Of a stretch of DNA of 64,000 bases, positions 48,691-62,626 are shown piece by piece. A model generated the notes under the pieces. That model was not told the DNA's origin and ran no database searches. It saw only the letters and a program-made list of their open reading frames with translations. How positions within the stretch are numbered: the first letter of the stretch is position 1; every line of letters begins with the position of its first letter. Position numbers and translations under genes: made by a program. This stretch comes from Spisula solida (lineage: Eukaryota; Mollusca; Bivalvia; Venerida; Mactridae), in the NCBI GenBank assembly GCA_947247005.1, contig OX365946.1, positions 4,906,453-4,970,452 of the forward strand. The letters run 5' to 3'.

Positions 48691-49867
48691 TCTGAAATGC
48701 TGCCTTGTTCATGAAAATATTATAGGACTGGGGGTTTACAAATCAACATTGATTATCCAAAATGTGACTTCAAACCATATAGGTCATAATTATTAATGTC
48801 ATTATTTTTAAAAACAGCAATGGACCGTTGTCAGTTGTGCTACATTTTTAATAACATGATAATCAAGTACAGAAAGTGTGTTCATGATTGACAGAATTAT
48901 CGACAATTAATAAATGTTTAGCCTACTTTAGGTACGAAGGGTAATCGGTACGAACCTGCTTCAGTTTTTATTGAAAATCAGCATCCGCCATCGTGTGTCG
49001 ATTTCATTGAAGATTCTATAACTACGTTAATTAAGTGTATAAAAGACGACATTCCTTGTTTAAAACAAGTACTTTCATGGTTCACAGACTGTGATTTCGG
49101 CAAACTGTGTTTTCATCCGGCAGCCATGTTGGTGGCAAAACTCCACTAAGTTTTCCTTATCGACGCGTTTATCTCCCTTGCTGAGTTGCTTTGATAGATG
49201 TAAGCTACAGACTCGGGTGTTTGGTAATCGTACGGCCGCTCGATAAATCCGTATTTTAAGCCTAAAACTTTCTGTGCTTTAGTTATCTAGATGACGGAAA
49301 TAGCCGAGTAGTTACGAATGCATAAGAATAAATGCGGGCGTCTGAATTATGCAGACCTACTATATTCGTTAAAGTTGTAGATCTACTGTTTTTGTATTTT
49401 TACCAAGTTTTAAAATATAAAAGAAAATTAATGAGCAACAGAATTTCGCATTTATATGACTTTTGTTATTATATTGGCCGCCATTTTTTCTGCTCTTTAT
49501 GTAACTGTGGAACCGTAATACAAATTTTATACCCATTAGCTGCTAGTGAAATCCGCCTGGGCTAAAACTCAGACGGATCCGGATGTCACCGGAAAGCCGA
49601 TTTTATTCGGCCGGCTAACGCCGGCCGAAATTCCGCTATAAAGAAACTGTATGCACATAGTAAAATATCATCTACTCTGATGCTGAATCTCGAACAGGAA
49701 CTGTATTAATGTATCGTGTATTCGTGCATTTGGTATGCATTGGCATAATGTCGCCTTTTTCCAGGTAACTGATTAGCCACATTCCGATTCCAAAACCGGT
49801 GTTTGAACAGATTAACACATCACAAATGCACGAATCAATGTATGAACAAGTCACTCTATCCTTCTTT

Positions 49868-51680
49868 GGAAGCCCATTCTACTGACGTGTTGTAATGACA
49901 CCATTTAAGATATAATGACACCCTAATTATGGTAGTTAAGTGTTACTGGTAAAGTATTTTGGAACTTAATGATCTCCTCTGTGAGGAATTTTCAAGTTCC
50001 GTTGTTTTAAAGAAATGTCTGCGCATTGCATGCTTTAAATTGAACTATAAGGAAAGCTATAAAGTGCATATTAATATGTTTCTTTTCTGTATCAATTACA
50101 TTACACCGATTACCATGTAAATTGTCATGAACGAAAGTGAACGCAGAAAAGGAAACAATAATAAAGGTAGAGAAACGATGGTCTTGAAACGATGAAATCA
50201 TGCATTACATAATAAACAGAGAAACGAAACCCATCACACATACAACGCACTTTAATGCATCATAAGGACTCATTCGGAATTGATCAATTGTTCTATGCAA
50301 GTTAGCGGACGGGCGGGTCATCTGGATCAGTCGGCATAAACAAATCAGGTTTAAAGAAGATATATAAAGCAAACCACATTTTAACTTGTATGTGTATACA
50401 TACTCATAAGAAAAATAATCAATACAAATTATGTGTCAAGCACGCCGAATTTATAGCTGTTTTCTATGATTACAAGTATATGATTGTTCGACTCACATGT
50501 ACAGTATGCAAACTAAATCATTGCTAAAACGTTTGACGATGAGAATCCGATTCTATTATGATCTGTGTATTGGAGACACATTCAAAAAGAAGACATTTAA
50601 AGAGTTAGTTATATAATATTTCATGTGACAGGAAATGATTGAATACAATAATAAGAAAATTTAATCAGTGTTTTCGAGATTACAAATTCTTCATTTGTTC
50701 GCAGAGTTGGCGCCTTTTGATTTTTAGACATTGTTTAATATCGAGTATATTCAGCGTAGAAATTTAATTGAAATCATGACGTGTGTTCTATTTTAGCACC
50801 TTACAATCACAGATAACTGTATGTATCATTGAAAAGGGTAAACAAAAACGTTTTATTATAAAATTTATAATAATATCTTAGAAAGGTTCATAAAACGTGA
50901 AATTGACCACACAGTCACTGAGGTGCAGTTTGTTTTTAATAAACAATTCATGAAATAAAAAAACTGGTGTTTTTTAAACATATTCACATAATCAGAAACA
51001 AAAAGAGCTTCGTCTTTAATTTGATAATATATTTTAAAAATCAGTCAAAAAATAAGAAAATAAACCCATTGGGCGTGAAGTAACTTTCTTTTATCTTGTT
51101 TAGAATAGCATTGTCGTTTCATTACAATGCACCTTAGTGATTGACTGGACACCGTGGTATACATTTCATGGTAAACTTTTTAACTAGTTGATCAATTTCG
51201 ATGGAATTATGCATGGAGGAAGTTCTAACGATGTTGACTCTGAATGTAATTACTTTTTGGATATATCGAAAGCCAATTCTTGTTTTTGATACCATGAACA
51301 TCTGACCACTTAAGTACTAATGAACATTTCTAAGATAACATAAATTTTATAAAATACATTTTTTACTCATTATCAATGACACAGTTACCTGTGTTGACAA
51401 TCGGACGAGTATCAAACAAATGCTATTAACTCATGAACACGATCGGTTCACACGGTTTAATAGTTTTTTATATTTCATATACACGTGTAACGATGTCCCG
51501 TATTTTATTCTAGCTGGTGTAAATGTTGATAATTAATTCTGTGTTCGACTGTCTCTCATTGTGTAAGTAGAGGAGAACGTTTTCATTGTCACGAGAAAGT
51601 AAATTATTATATCGATGATTTATGATAAAACAGAAAGATTAAGAGAAACCATTTTCTTTCCTGACACATGCTGATTTCTA
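49868..51680 (+). repeat. Third, older paralog of 10421-12055
   Basis: It matches copies A and B at moderate identity ('ttggaagcccattctactga', 'aagatataatgacacc', 'gtgttctattttagcacctt'). It lacks the M2 MITE present in A and B and carries a hAT-like insertion absent from them. It is therefore a useful outgroup for dating both events. Confidence 0.75.
50808..51393. mobile_element. hAT-like non-autonomous element with 8 bp flanks
   Basis: Its ends are CACAGATAACTG and CACAGGTAACTG (reverse complement of right). It is flanked by CTTACAAT (50800-50807) and TTGACAAT (51394-51401), six of eight identical. Removing the element plus one 8-mer gives exactly the spacing of the uninterrupted paralog near 11560, so an 8 bp target duplication is supported. 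Eight-bp duplications are characteristic of hAT elements. No coding frame. An older relative is at 27923. Confidence 0.75.
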
Positions 51681-51809
51681 TAAATACATGCATGGAATGG
51701 GCTGTCGCTGTTATCTGAAAAGGAACGCTTTGCTTTGCGAATGAAATGTGCAATTATTAAAAGTAATTTATAAACACTTCGAAATAACATATAACTAGTA
51801 TTTAGATTT

Positions 51810-52170
51810 AAGGCGAGTCGCTACCATTGCGCGACGTCATATAAAAATTGTCGACTTCGCACCGATTTATATGAAATTTTGATGGCTAAAAGTACAAAAT
51901 ATGTAGTTTCCAAAGATAATTTTTAAAAAAAAATATTGAAGAAGTTTATAATAATATAACGTCCTGTACGGGTATGGCGACGTTAGCGCGTTTTGAAGGT
52001 TTTGTCAAGCGTCGGTTGTATACACTTATCGATCGCTTTATAAAGGTAATCAATGGAAAGCCATTCGGAAACTACAGATTTTGTACTTTTAGCCATCAAA
52101 ATTTCATATAAATCGGTGCGAAGTCGACAATTTTTATATGACGTCGCGCAATGGTAGCGACTCACCCTAA
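51810..52170. mobile_element. Fold-back element with 100 bp arms
   Basis: Arms 51810-51911 and 52067-52170 are almost perfect inverses (about four mismatches), separated by 155 bp. The arms begin 'gagtcgctaccattgcgcga' and include 'tcgacttcgcaccgatttat'. Outer ends are TTAAGG- and TTAGGG-like. No clear target duplication. A 60-codon minus frame in it is incidental. Confidence 0.85.
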
Positions 52171-52208
52171 GATAATCAACACGTGCAAGAACATATGTAC
52201 TGTTCTGA

Positions 52209-52577
52209 AATTTTCAATTACAACCATATTTAACATGTATAGATATTGAAAAATTTAGATTTTCTCTATCTCGTCTAAGAATGTCCTCACATAGACTTAA
52301 AGTAGAAACTGGCAGATTGCATAAACCACGCGCAATACCATAGAATGAAAGGATGTGTGCTATTTGTTCCTAATAAGAAGATGAATTTCATGTTCTATTA
52401 GAGTGCCCATTATACAATGATTTGAGAACACAGTATTTACATAAATACTATTGGAAAATATCAAACATCCCAATATTTATCGAACTGTTATCGTCCGAAA
52501 ATGAAAACATAATTAAAACTTTGTCCATGTATGCTCAAAAATCTTTCAACGTTAGGAATTCTTTAGGGTTTAATTAG
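52209..52577 (+). pseudogene. 3' end of a LINE reverse-transcriptase ORF
   Basis: One frame reads through three internal stops to a final TAG. It carries the C-terminal hallmark of many invertebrate non-LTR retrotransposon proteins: an SxHxLxxETGR motif (SSHRLKVETGR), then a zinc-knuckle-like CAIC, an EDEFHVLLECPLYNDLR block (Cys/His), and a tail with QKSFNVRNSLGFN. Only about 120 codons remain; the RT and endonuclease parts are absent, as in 5'-truncated insertions. The AT-rich stretch to about 52770 may be its 3' untranslated region. Confidence 0.75.
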
Positions 52578-52773
52578 GTATCACATTATTATGTGACGAC
52601 ATTAATCTCGTTTTTACATGTGCTACTTCCTGAAAGTTATGAATAACTGTTTTGCTCTATGAGCTATTATGTACTTATGCATAATTAATTTGTCATGCAC
52701 TGCTATGTAATGTTCTTTGCGTGTTATATCTGTGTTTATATATATATTTGATTGTAATATATATAATCTATAT

Positions 52774-53855
52774 ATTATTCGTCTTGTTGAATAATTCTGA
52801 TATCATTTATATTTCAACACCATTAGATCGTAGAACAAGATGATCATTGTACATGTAAACAGCTGATGCAACTCTATTTTATTAATTATGATAATATGGC
52901 TTGCCCTTGTTCGATTTGTGGTTATCCGTTTGTATGTTTTCCTATGTTTAAAATATGTACGATGTATCATTACTGAATGTTGAACGTTTACTCTTCATTG
53001 AATGATTAGATTTTACAACTGATATAACCTATCTCTTCATCTTCAGCAAGCCGTAATACCATTGTTTTGCTACATGTTGTGTTTGCCTATTTTTCATTGA
53101 ACACACCTCTTTGTATATATGTATAATTCTATCGCGCTAAGTTGCGAAACAAAAACAAACATAAACTCCGCTTTCTTTACTATTTCTGACTTTTGATGAT
53201 CGTTATATAATTATGTTCTGGCAATTGTTTGAACACTTCATTTTGTAGACTATACGACCAGAAATTGTAATAAAAATATAACAAAAATATAGGCACTTCT
53301 GTGTTTGTTTTTGTACTGCAATTTATCGCACTAGAGTTATTGACTGATTTAAATTGTAAGCGTCGATCGTATGTCACATCTATGTGTGTAGATCATTCAA
53401 CACAGTTGAAATATACTTGAAGATATTTTTGTCTTTTATTGTATTTTCAAACTTCAATCGCAAGTGTACACTCAACCGTCATCCTTCAATGTTTCTAATA
53501 TGCTATTGAGTCATATTTCTTTGCGCACAAGGTCGTGACAAATAGACATTGTATGCAATTATGTAAACGAGCAGAATACATAACACTAATTCACTGAGTT
53601 CTTGAGTCTAACAAGCGATTGTTGTTTGACAACAACGTTTTAAACAATAAATTACATTCCTACTTCCAGACAAACGTAATATGTTCAATTAATGTTTGAC
53701 AAATGCTTTGGATGTTTTAATGTGTTTTCTCATTTGTCGCATTTGATAACCATGTCTACCAAGTGGGACAGCTTCCTGTCGCGGGTCAATACTATGTATG
53801 CTACATTCGATGTTACCGAACAATTTGTTCAAAAGTCTTGTTACATGTAATATTA
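52774..53855 (+). repeat. Segmental repeat block R3, copy 2
   Basis: Colinear with 5530-6625 with visible divergence. It joins copy B directly through a deletion of the counterpart of 6630-7500. Confidence 0.7.
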
Positions 53856-54543
53856 TACTATAATTTAAAAGAAATTAATGTTGCTATTTAACATCAATCC
53901 TTATTATATTCCATTTAACTTGAACACTTTGACCTACATGCTCAGTTGTCTGTTTAGATTACAAATGCCTGATTTTATTATCGTTTTCATGAAGTTGTTT
54001 ATGAATCATTTTTATTCTTCACAAAAATCATTCGCAACATTAAATTGACATAAAACCATTATATAGCAAATCAATACATTTAATTTATTGTCTGCCTTGC
54101 CAGTGAGTACCTCAGTAATGATGTTGATATCTCATGTCTTAAGAAGTATGTATATATTACACAAATTACGTAGAACAATTATTATATCGCATGTGTTGTC
54201 TAACTGACAATCAGGGTCATGGTATTGGCGACAGAATATGGAATGTTTCAATGTCACGATCAACTCCAGTAATGTGGTTTATTGTTGTAATCAAACATTG
54301 AAACTGGTCAACGTATAGAAACGTGTAGATAACATAGTTTAATGAAGAGAAGGTATTACCATAGTGTGACCTTATTCCAGACAGATTCGTAACAAAACGA
54401 TCACTTGGATGTAAGACACAACGCATCGGCAATTAATTAAAGAATCGTTAACTGATTATGACTTTATGTACCCTGGCACTTACCAAATTGATTGTCTATT
54501 TATTGTTACTATTAAAGGGACTAGTGATTGAAATGGGGGAATA

Positions 54544-55606
54544 CGAGGGGTGTTCAAAAAGAAATGCAATTTCATGCATATTTTAGTATGTTTAGGGGTT
54601 GCGTGCTTCAAACGTGGCATATGTACTCATTAGACCATTTTCTGCACTTGAGTAAAATATGGTTGAAATTCATTCATCAATCATAATCATAATAAACACT
54701 TAGTAATTTTTACTAAGCTAAAAAGCGTTCTGAAAACGTATCGTCAAATTGGCTGAAATTATGCTTTCTATCAAACTAAGGTCTAAAGTTAATTTAAGTG
54801 ATAAATTTATACGTGCTGAATTTTTGAGATAAATGTACATCGTAAGGCGTCTTTTAGCATTGTAACACTTTTATTTCATGTTTCAAAGTAGAACAATGGC
54901 ATCTGAAAGACAACAACAGTAGTGGTCAACCGAAACACCAACAATCAAAGAGGGCATTGATAAAAAGTAGAATATTCGTCTTAAAGCTGTAATATTAAAA
55001 GTTGGGCTGTTAGCTGCTCGTACAAGCTCGAGTTTATCCCATAGTCACTGACACACATAGTCACTGACGGAAATGATTCATTTGATTTTCTTCCTCGACA
55101 AAAGTCTTGTTATTCAAAAACCGGAACCAATGGACAAATATGTTCCAAGAAGGTTCTAAAGATAGTGTATACATGAAAAACTTCAGAATATTTCATATAG
55201 CGTCAAAATGTTAATATAATAGACCATTTGCACATTTCTCATGAAAATGCCTCTTCGTACAGGGCTTCTACTGTAAAGGAGTTTTTGAACGAAAAACTAA
55301 TGACATTAATTGATCACCAAGTCTATTCTGTAGAACTAGTCCTATGCGAATTAGTTTAAGTTCATCGACTTAAATTATATGCACGGTACGGTTCCAGGAA
55401 ACCTATGTGGTCCGCCATATTACTGTGCATGAGTGTTGTACCTTTTGCATATAACAAAACGTACCTTTAATCTTGGATTTAAAGGTTAAATTCGTGCGCA
55501 ATGTGTTAAGGAGAGTTTTTTGAAGGTTTTCTGTGAGTTTCGTTGTAAATGGTTCTGTCGATAAAAAGTTATAGAGTAAATTGCATTTCTATTCAAACAA
55601 CCCCCG
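54544..55606. mobile_element. Mariner-like element, long form
   Basis: Same TIRs and TA flanks (54542-54543; 55607-55608) as the 235 bp element at 8185, but 1063 bp. The 828 bp extra interior (54710-55542) has no long frame. A plus-strand frame from an ATG at 54896 reads MASERQQQ and then meets stops, so any transposase is dead or this was always non-autonomous. The right TIR has one extra C/A change compared with copy A. Confidence 0.8.
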
Positions 55607-57167
55607 TACATGTCAAAGCATTGTTGATTGAGTAATTTGATAATGCAAATTAATATAAACTTATTAAAATAAGAGTTCTACGTACTCCAGATACCGTATT
55701 AATTTTGCTCCTTGCTTGTCTTGTTTAAACATGTACTACTACAATCGAAACGTTTGAAATTAATAAGCTAGATGAATGGCAAAGTTGTGCTTGAAATGTT
55801 ACCACACATAATTAATTTCTGAGCAATGTATGAAAAGCCTGGGTAATCAAAAAATGTATAATTGTGTGATCTGAAGTCAGTAGTTCCTCACTGTTTTAAT
55901 GAAATTTGTTTAGGAATTGCACGACCAGTAATTTCTACGATTATTCGCAACTCAAAAATTAATAAAAAAACAACAAATTGCTACATGAAATATTTAAAGA
56001 ATTTTCACATGAATTGAAGAAAAGACAAAACATAATATGAACAAAGGTTATTTCTGCAACGATTCAAAAGTACGGAATCGGCTAACGCTAACCACTAATG
56101 TCTACATTACAGACAATAAACCCATCACTTCTGAATACAATTTAAGCAGTCCATGAGATTAAATTCATCGGCAGAAATATACGAAATAATAAGCCAACAA
56201 GTTCACAGGTAGTTCAATAAACATGTTAATTATCTCCAATCATTGCCTGGCGCAATTGTTACCATTTACTTGATTTACAGATGCTTCGAAGTCTAAATCC
56301 GATTGAACAAAAATAATCCAATACATAGTCAAGTTCGGGTAACAAGACGTTTTCGGTTTCTAAACGATAAACCAATTTATATATAATAGGTTGATATACT
56401 TGTTTACAATATAATATTCAATACTGTAACACACAGAGAGTCCAAAGCCACGCCAAGTCATCATTATTTATCAAAGTGTCTTTAGGTAACACCGTATGAC
56501 GTTGACAGATGACCATCAATCGAGCAATCAAAACAGTAAGAAACATACAATTGAAGAGCAGAAACAAAATTCTGATTCTAGTTTATGAGTCTTTTTTCCA
56601 CTGTAGGCATGTACCCCAACATTCCATTAAATTAAAAGCAATTATTACGGCTAGTCTGCGCCATATTATTTTCTTCAAGTTACTACGACCATTACCCGCC
56701 TCAATACTGGAGCAACAAAGTTACTTAACGATAAATACTCCATTGATATACATGTACGTACACTATGTTTGATGTAAGTAGAGCCCACTTAGACTTAGAT
56801 TGTCATGGCAAATAATAGATCTATATCTGATTTGTTATGACAATGGGTTATGCGACGAGGCTGCTACAATCAGGTTGGTATCATATTGATATAACATTGT
56901 ATGTATTTCTTCATGAACAACAATTTCGGTATAAGAGTAGACTAATACGATACGGTTAAATACATTATTATGTTTTTCAAGACATTTAGATTACTGACCA
57001 TCGTCTGATACAATGTTGTTATATTTAAAGACATGCTGTCTATTTTCTATCATTTGTCAAAATAATCCCTTTTTATAGTATTTGAATAACGAAAGGTATG
57101 GATTTGGTATTAACAAGGCATATTTAGGTTTGCGTGCTGAACTACATTAATTGTGAATAACATGACA

Positions 57168-57377
57168 TCAATAATAATAAATTTTACTCCGTATACTGGT
57201 TATCTGTTTCAAAGAGGCATTTTCAATTTTCTGTTGGGTAAAACTGCGGGATTGTCTTTGTGATGTGAGGTTGTCCTTGTGATTTGCAGTGTACTGACTG
57301 AGGCTGCAGTCGGAGTAGGTTGTCATGTTTTCGTAGCTGTTAACTTTGCTTTCGTGTTTATTTTGTATGTACGACAT
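57168..57377 (-). CDS. Hypothetical 69-codon frame, copy B
   Basis: Counterpart of 9979-10188 with two amino-acid differences. No recognised domain; low support as a gene. Confidence 0.2.
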   Translation of the reverse strand: MSYIQNKHESKVNSYENMTTYSDCSLSQYTANHKDNLTSQRQSRSFTQQKIENASLKQITSIRSKIYYY

Positions 57378-58214
57378 TCATCGCGTATCGCCTTTGGACC
57401 CTCAGACCCTCATTCACATATATTAAGTACGGCATAAAGGCTACGTCTGGCTTAAGAAATTAAACTGATGTAGATTGAACCCGAGAAATCTCTTCAAAAA
57501 GCACCTCTTCCACTCGTCCACCTTTTATACATAATTGAAATTGGGCAACAGATCAAGGCATAACACATGTATCGATAACTGTATGAGCTATTCACTCAAT
57601 ATATTTTTGGAAGCCCATTCTACTGAAGTGTTATATTGACGTGATTTAAGATATAATGACACCGTTATTATGGTAGTTAAGTTTTACTGGTAAAATGTTT
57701 TTGGAACTTAATGATCTCTTATGTGAGGAATTTATAATTTCGTTGTTTACGCGATAAACTGAAATGTACGGGTAACTTCCCTGAGTGACTTAATATGATC
57801 CTTTTACGAGTATTTCAATTCTTCATCAATTACAACATCTGGAGTAAAAAGGTTACCTGTATGAAAGCAGAGAAGAGGAAAGTGCAAAATGAATGTAAGT
57901 AAGCAGCAAGAGAAACGATTGAATCGAGCATTAACGATGAATGACGAGACCATCACACATACAACACACGTTACATCATCCTAGAAACCCAATTGTAAGT
58001 TAATTTATAGTTTTCTACTATAGTTTACAAAATGTAATGTAATACTATGTTAGCGGAAGGACGGATATGACATGGAACGGTTGGCAAAAACGTATGAGAT
58101 GTGAAGGAATTGAAAAAAGCAAAACATACATATACTAGTAAATGTATAGTCCAGCAACAATAATGTGTTATTTACGAACATGTCTACATGTATTTATAGC
58201 AAAAATATTCCAAA

Positions 58215-58480
58215 TCAAAACTTTTTTGATGGCTGAAACAATGATTTTCGGCTTCTTGATAGCTGAAACTTGGGTAATCAGATTTCTTGACAGCTGAAAC
58301 TTGGCCTTTCTGCTTTTTGTCAGCTAAACGGTTCAGCTCATATTCTTGTTGAGTTGTGTGTTGGGAATTGAAACGTGTGTTTGTGGTCTGTATTATTTCT
58401 TTTTTCTATGCTCGACTGTTTCGGTTGAGTGCTGCCTTCCCTGACATACTTTTTATTATCGTCTTTAAACAGGCACGCTT
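58215..58480 (+). repeat. Dispersed repeat DR1, copy
   Basis: Copy-B counterpart of 11030-11285, with the same subrepeats and core. Confidence 0.65.
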
Positions 58481-58840
58481 AATTTAAAGCTGGGTTCTAT
58501 GATTACATATACATATTTATATTCAAGACAGAAAGGAAGCATAGAGTGCAAACATGATCATTGCTGATTATTTATACAATGATGATCTAATTCTATTACA
58601 GACTGTGTATTTGAAGGCAGTTGAAATAGAATGCTATATATTTCATGCGACAGAAAATGATTGAATATAATAATAAAACAATTTAATCAGTGTTTACGAT
58701 ATTACAGAAATCTTTATTTTATCGTATAAACTTCATCAAAGTGTTGCTGTGTGTTCTATTTTAGCACCTTACAATTGTATGAGTATCTGACACTAGTTTT
58801 TAACTGATGAACACACTCGGTTCTCACCTGTTATGTCATA

Positions 58841-59060
58841 TCGCTGGCTTAGAATAAATAGACTGATAAATGTTTGAATTCGGCATCACAAGGCGCTTCT
58901 TATGAGTCTATTTTCATGTAAATCAGAACTGGTCATGTTGACCAAACGGGAGTTGAAAAGGCTTGTTTCCCCATAAATAACAGTAGCTTGCAGACTGTTT
59001 TTTCTTATTTTCTCAAAATGTTGATTTTACACTTACGACCTTCTAATTATAAGCCAGCGA
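58841..59060. mobile_element. TA-flanked MITE, family M2, copy B
   Basis: Identical termini and length (220 bp) to 11631-11850; inherited through the duplication. Confidence 0.85.
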
Positions 59061-59335
59061 TATAACGATGTCTCATCTTTAATTCTAAAGGGAAAAATGT
59101 TGAAAATAGATTATGTGTCCGAATGTCCTTGATTTCGTAAGTAGAAGTGAACACCCCTTTTCCATTATCAACAGGAAGGAAATTATTATATCTATGATTT
59201 ATAATGAAGTGGAATGTTTAAGGGGAAAAGAATTCTTATTGACAGAAGTCATGCTGATTCCCATTACTATAGAATAAGCAGTCGCTCGCAAAAATGTTTT
59301 CATATGGACGGATGATATGTGTCGTTATTCTAAAG

Positions 59336-59553
59336 TAGTTAAGAATATAACCTTCATTATGAGCCAATGCAAACGCCGAATTTTGGTGGTTAAATGAAAA
59401 TTTAATCATTAACATTTTCTCTTCACAGACTTGACGTCATGCGTTGGCGCTAATTTCTAACGGCCAATCTGAATGCAGAATGTTATATTCTAAGCTACGC
59501 TCGCTCTGCCCTTTTTAATCATTTAAATTACTTAATATGTTCTAACTATAACT
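59336..59553 (-). mobile_element. Composite MITE, family M3, copy B
   Basis: Copy-B counterpart of 12125-12343 with very few changes. Confidence 0.75.
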
Positions 59554-62066
59554 TATTAAAATCGAATACATGACATAAAACAGAATCTTTTTCAGCCGAG
59601 CACAGAAAACATTTAAACATAACATTTAACATTTACACGGCAAAATGCCCAACATACAACCGAACAAGAAAATGTACTGCCATGTCCAAGCTGTCAAAGT
59701 CGCACAGTGGAATACAGCGCGACAGATAACAGTATGCGTATCATGCATGCATTATGTAATACATTCAGAAAATATGCCAACGTCAATGACTTATGACGTT
59801 AACATTTACATTGTTGTGAATAAACGTTGCGTCATATGCCGAAAATATACCGACGTTCGTGACGTCAATGTTTACGCATTGAACGCAATTCGCTAGTAAA
59901 AGCGATTTGTTAATTATTTGGTATACATGTATAACAAAAGGAATGTCACTGCACTTGTGTAGATATTTTGGACCGTGCTACCTGTAGTTGCTTGCGTTAT
60001 ATATAATTAATGACTGACCAAACTAGATACATGTAGTGGACCATTCGTATATACTATATACATGAACTTGTACGTACACTCGCGTTTTAAAGTGCTGGTA
60101 TACGCCTTTCCATTAATACAATGTATACATACAAGAGGCCAATGTTTATTGATACTACAAAATATCGTTAATTCAAGTTCTACTTGATGACTTTCAATAG
60201 AATTATAAACTATTTTATAGTTAGCTTATCTTCTAAGCAATAAATTATCGAAGCGCTCTACCACATGTGATTGATAATGACGTACGTGTACAATTATTGC
60301 ATAATTCTGAGATATGAATATTCTTGTCAGGCGGTGTGGAAAACTGAAGATGTTTATATGTTTATTATTCTACAACATTATTCGTCTTTTTGAATAATTC
60401 TGACATTATTTATCTTTCAACTCCATAATCACAGTACAATATGAGCCTTGTAAACAGCTGAATCAACTCATAGGCAATGTTGTAACATGCTTTGAAACAC
60501 ATTCCTGACTGCAATGTGCATGTTGGAGCTGTCTTGTTGGTTCCAAGGCCGTGTAATAACACAACCATTTCTATTCAATGCAACTAGTTATGCTTATGAA
60601 TGGCGTGTTTTGGAGTGTTCATTTTGATCTAATTATTTATTCCAAAATATTATACAGAGTGCCTGTGCTTATACCCAATCATATGCTTCGGAAATGATCA
60701 AAACTGTAGTTACTAGTATTCGGTATGAATAAAATGAATGTGTATTTAAATCATACAGAATAACGGTTATGAAAACCAAAATAAAATGCAATAAAAATGA
60801 AAAAGAAACGAAATGATACACTACACAGTAGCAAAAAGGAAGAAATGGTAACAGTTTTTCGTGTAGTATGGTATTATCGCCCTTCTTCTGTCGTATGTTT
60901 GTTTTTACGTTGCAACAATACTTTTACCGTTTCGCTTTGTTGAGGCGAGAACATCACATTGTTCGGAGTTGAAATAGGTTCATTCAATGTGTAAACGTTG
61001 TAACACGTTATAATCGAGGAACTGCTTGGTGATTATGTTGTAAGCCAAACTATGTATCATACCTAGAAAATACTATTAAAACTAATTATCCACTGTCGAC
61101 TCCAAGACAAGTCAAGTCCAGATACTTATCTTTCTCGTTCGCTTTAATTGATGTCTGGAACATTACCAATTGTTTCCCATAACCTTGCCATGCGGTTAAT
61201 TGTTGCTGTTTCATCCATACATGTATGTTCCTATATACGTAAGAAAGACACGCTGACAAAATTAAAATATTCCGGTCTCATCGCCTTCAGTATTTTTATT
61301 ATTGATGTATGCATGACTATACAATGCATGAATGCAGCGACCCAGAAATCTGAATGAAATACGGTTAAACTAAATTTTGTATGAGGCTGTATATAATCAC
61401 ACCTTACATCATATTTAATGATTTCAACAGTGTGTCTGTTTTTTAAACGCACCATGGGCGTTATGATAAGAGTGACTTGATCGACGTCGTTGGCTCTATT
61501 GATGTAGTTTCGATTATACTCCCTATAGGGTTTAGATTCTTCAGTAATCATATTTAATCTGAGAACATGTAGGTTTCAATGTATCGGCTTGTAGTGATTC
61601 TTAGCATCACAGTGTTCAGAAATGGAACGCCTGGTTCTATATTTCTCGCATAGATAATTTAGACAATTATCGCGACAAGTTTAATTATAATGTAATTTAA
61701 TAGATAATCTATCAGAGTGTGCTGTCTAAACATATAGCAGCCTATAGTTTGCCGGAGATAAGTCTAGACTTATAGATATACAAACCTGCATAATGAATAC
61801 ACTGCACGTTCGACCGACCGCTTGTTATCAGTGTATTAATTAAAGAGTATATCGTCAAAATGAATAAGCACAAACTTGAACACAAACTAACATAGAAATG
61901 CATTTATTTTTTGCTTGTGTTATTATCAGCGGACTATAGTGTCGCATTGGAACGGGCAGAAATACATGTACGTTCATTTCAAAAGTCAAGTTAAGTGGTT
62001 ATTATAGTGTAATCTCTATTTGAAGCATCAGTAATTACTGTCGTATTCCTCGGTTTAATCCTCAAG

Positions 62067-62276
62067 TTATCGTAGTCTCACATCATTGATACATGTAATA
62101 TGTACATTGTGACGATAACACAGTAGGCAATCTTCGATTGTCCGCTCCTGGTGTCCACTTTGAAACTTGGACTTGTGACACGTTCGTTCGTGTGCATTTT
62201 GGCAGCAATGGCTTTCAGATTTAATTGTTGTACTGGACAGAAATAACAGAAGGATGCTAAGTGTTTCTACATGCAA
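62067..62276 (-). CDS. Hypothetical small Cys-containing frame, copy B
   Basis: This 69-codon minus frame has a hydrophobic SILLLFLSS run that looks like a secretion signal core, then six cysteines (HCCQ, RTCHK, DCLLC, ITC). No ATG opens it (first codon TTG), so it would have to be spliced from upstream. Copy A has a premature stop at the DCLL position. Unknown family; low confidence. Confidence 0.2.
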   Translation of the reverse strand: MHVETLSILLLFLSSTTIKSESHCCQNAHERTCHKSKFQSGHQERTIEDCLLCYRHNVHITCINDVRLR

Positions 62277-62626
62277 GCCATCATCTGCAGAGCAGTCATC
62301 TTTTGAGCAACATTATCACCTCAGCCAAACTGTAATCTGTATTTAGTTTTTCTTATGCTGCAGTCAAGATGTGTCTTTTCCTTGGCGACACAGTGTTTTA
62401 AATACTGCTTAACTATACGCCCCCCAAATCGTTACAAATGGGTGGTTGCAACTCCATTGTGGAGCAACCTTACAACTATGCGTCTCTCAAAGAATATTGG
62501 TTTGGAGAGACTGCTCGTGCGTTGGTCTTCAACCTTTAAAAGCTGACATGTATACATACTGCTGCTTCATTTCTCTATAAACTGGTGACGTTGCACACAC
62601 AAATCATGTCGTTGAACGGAAAGACA

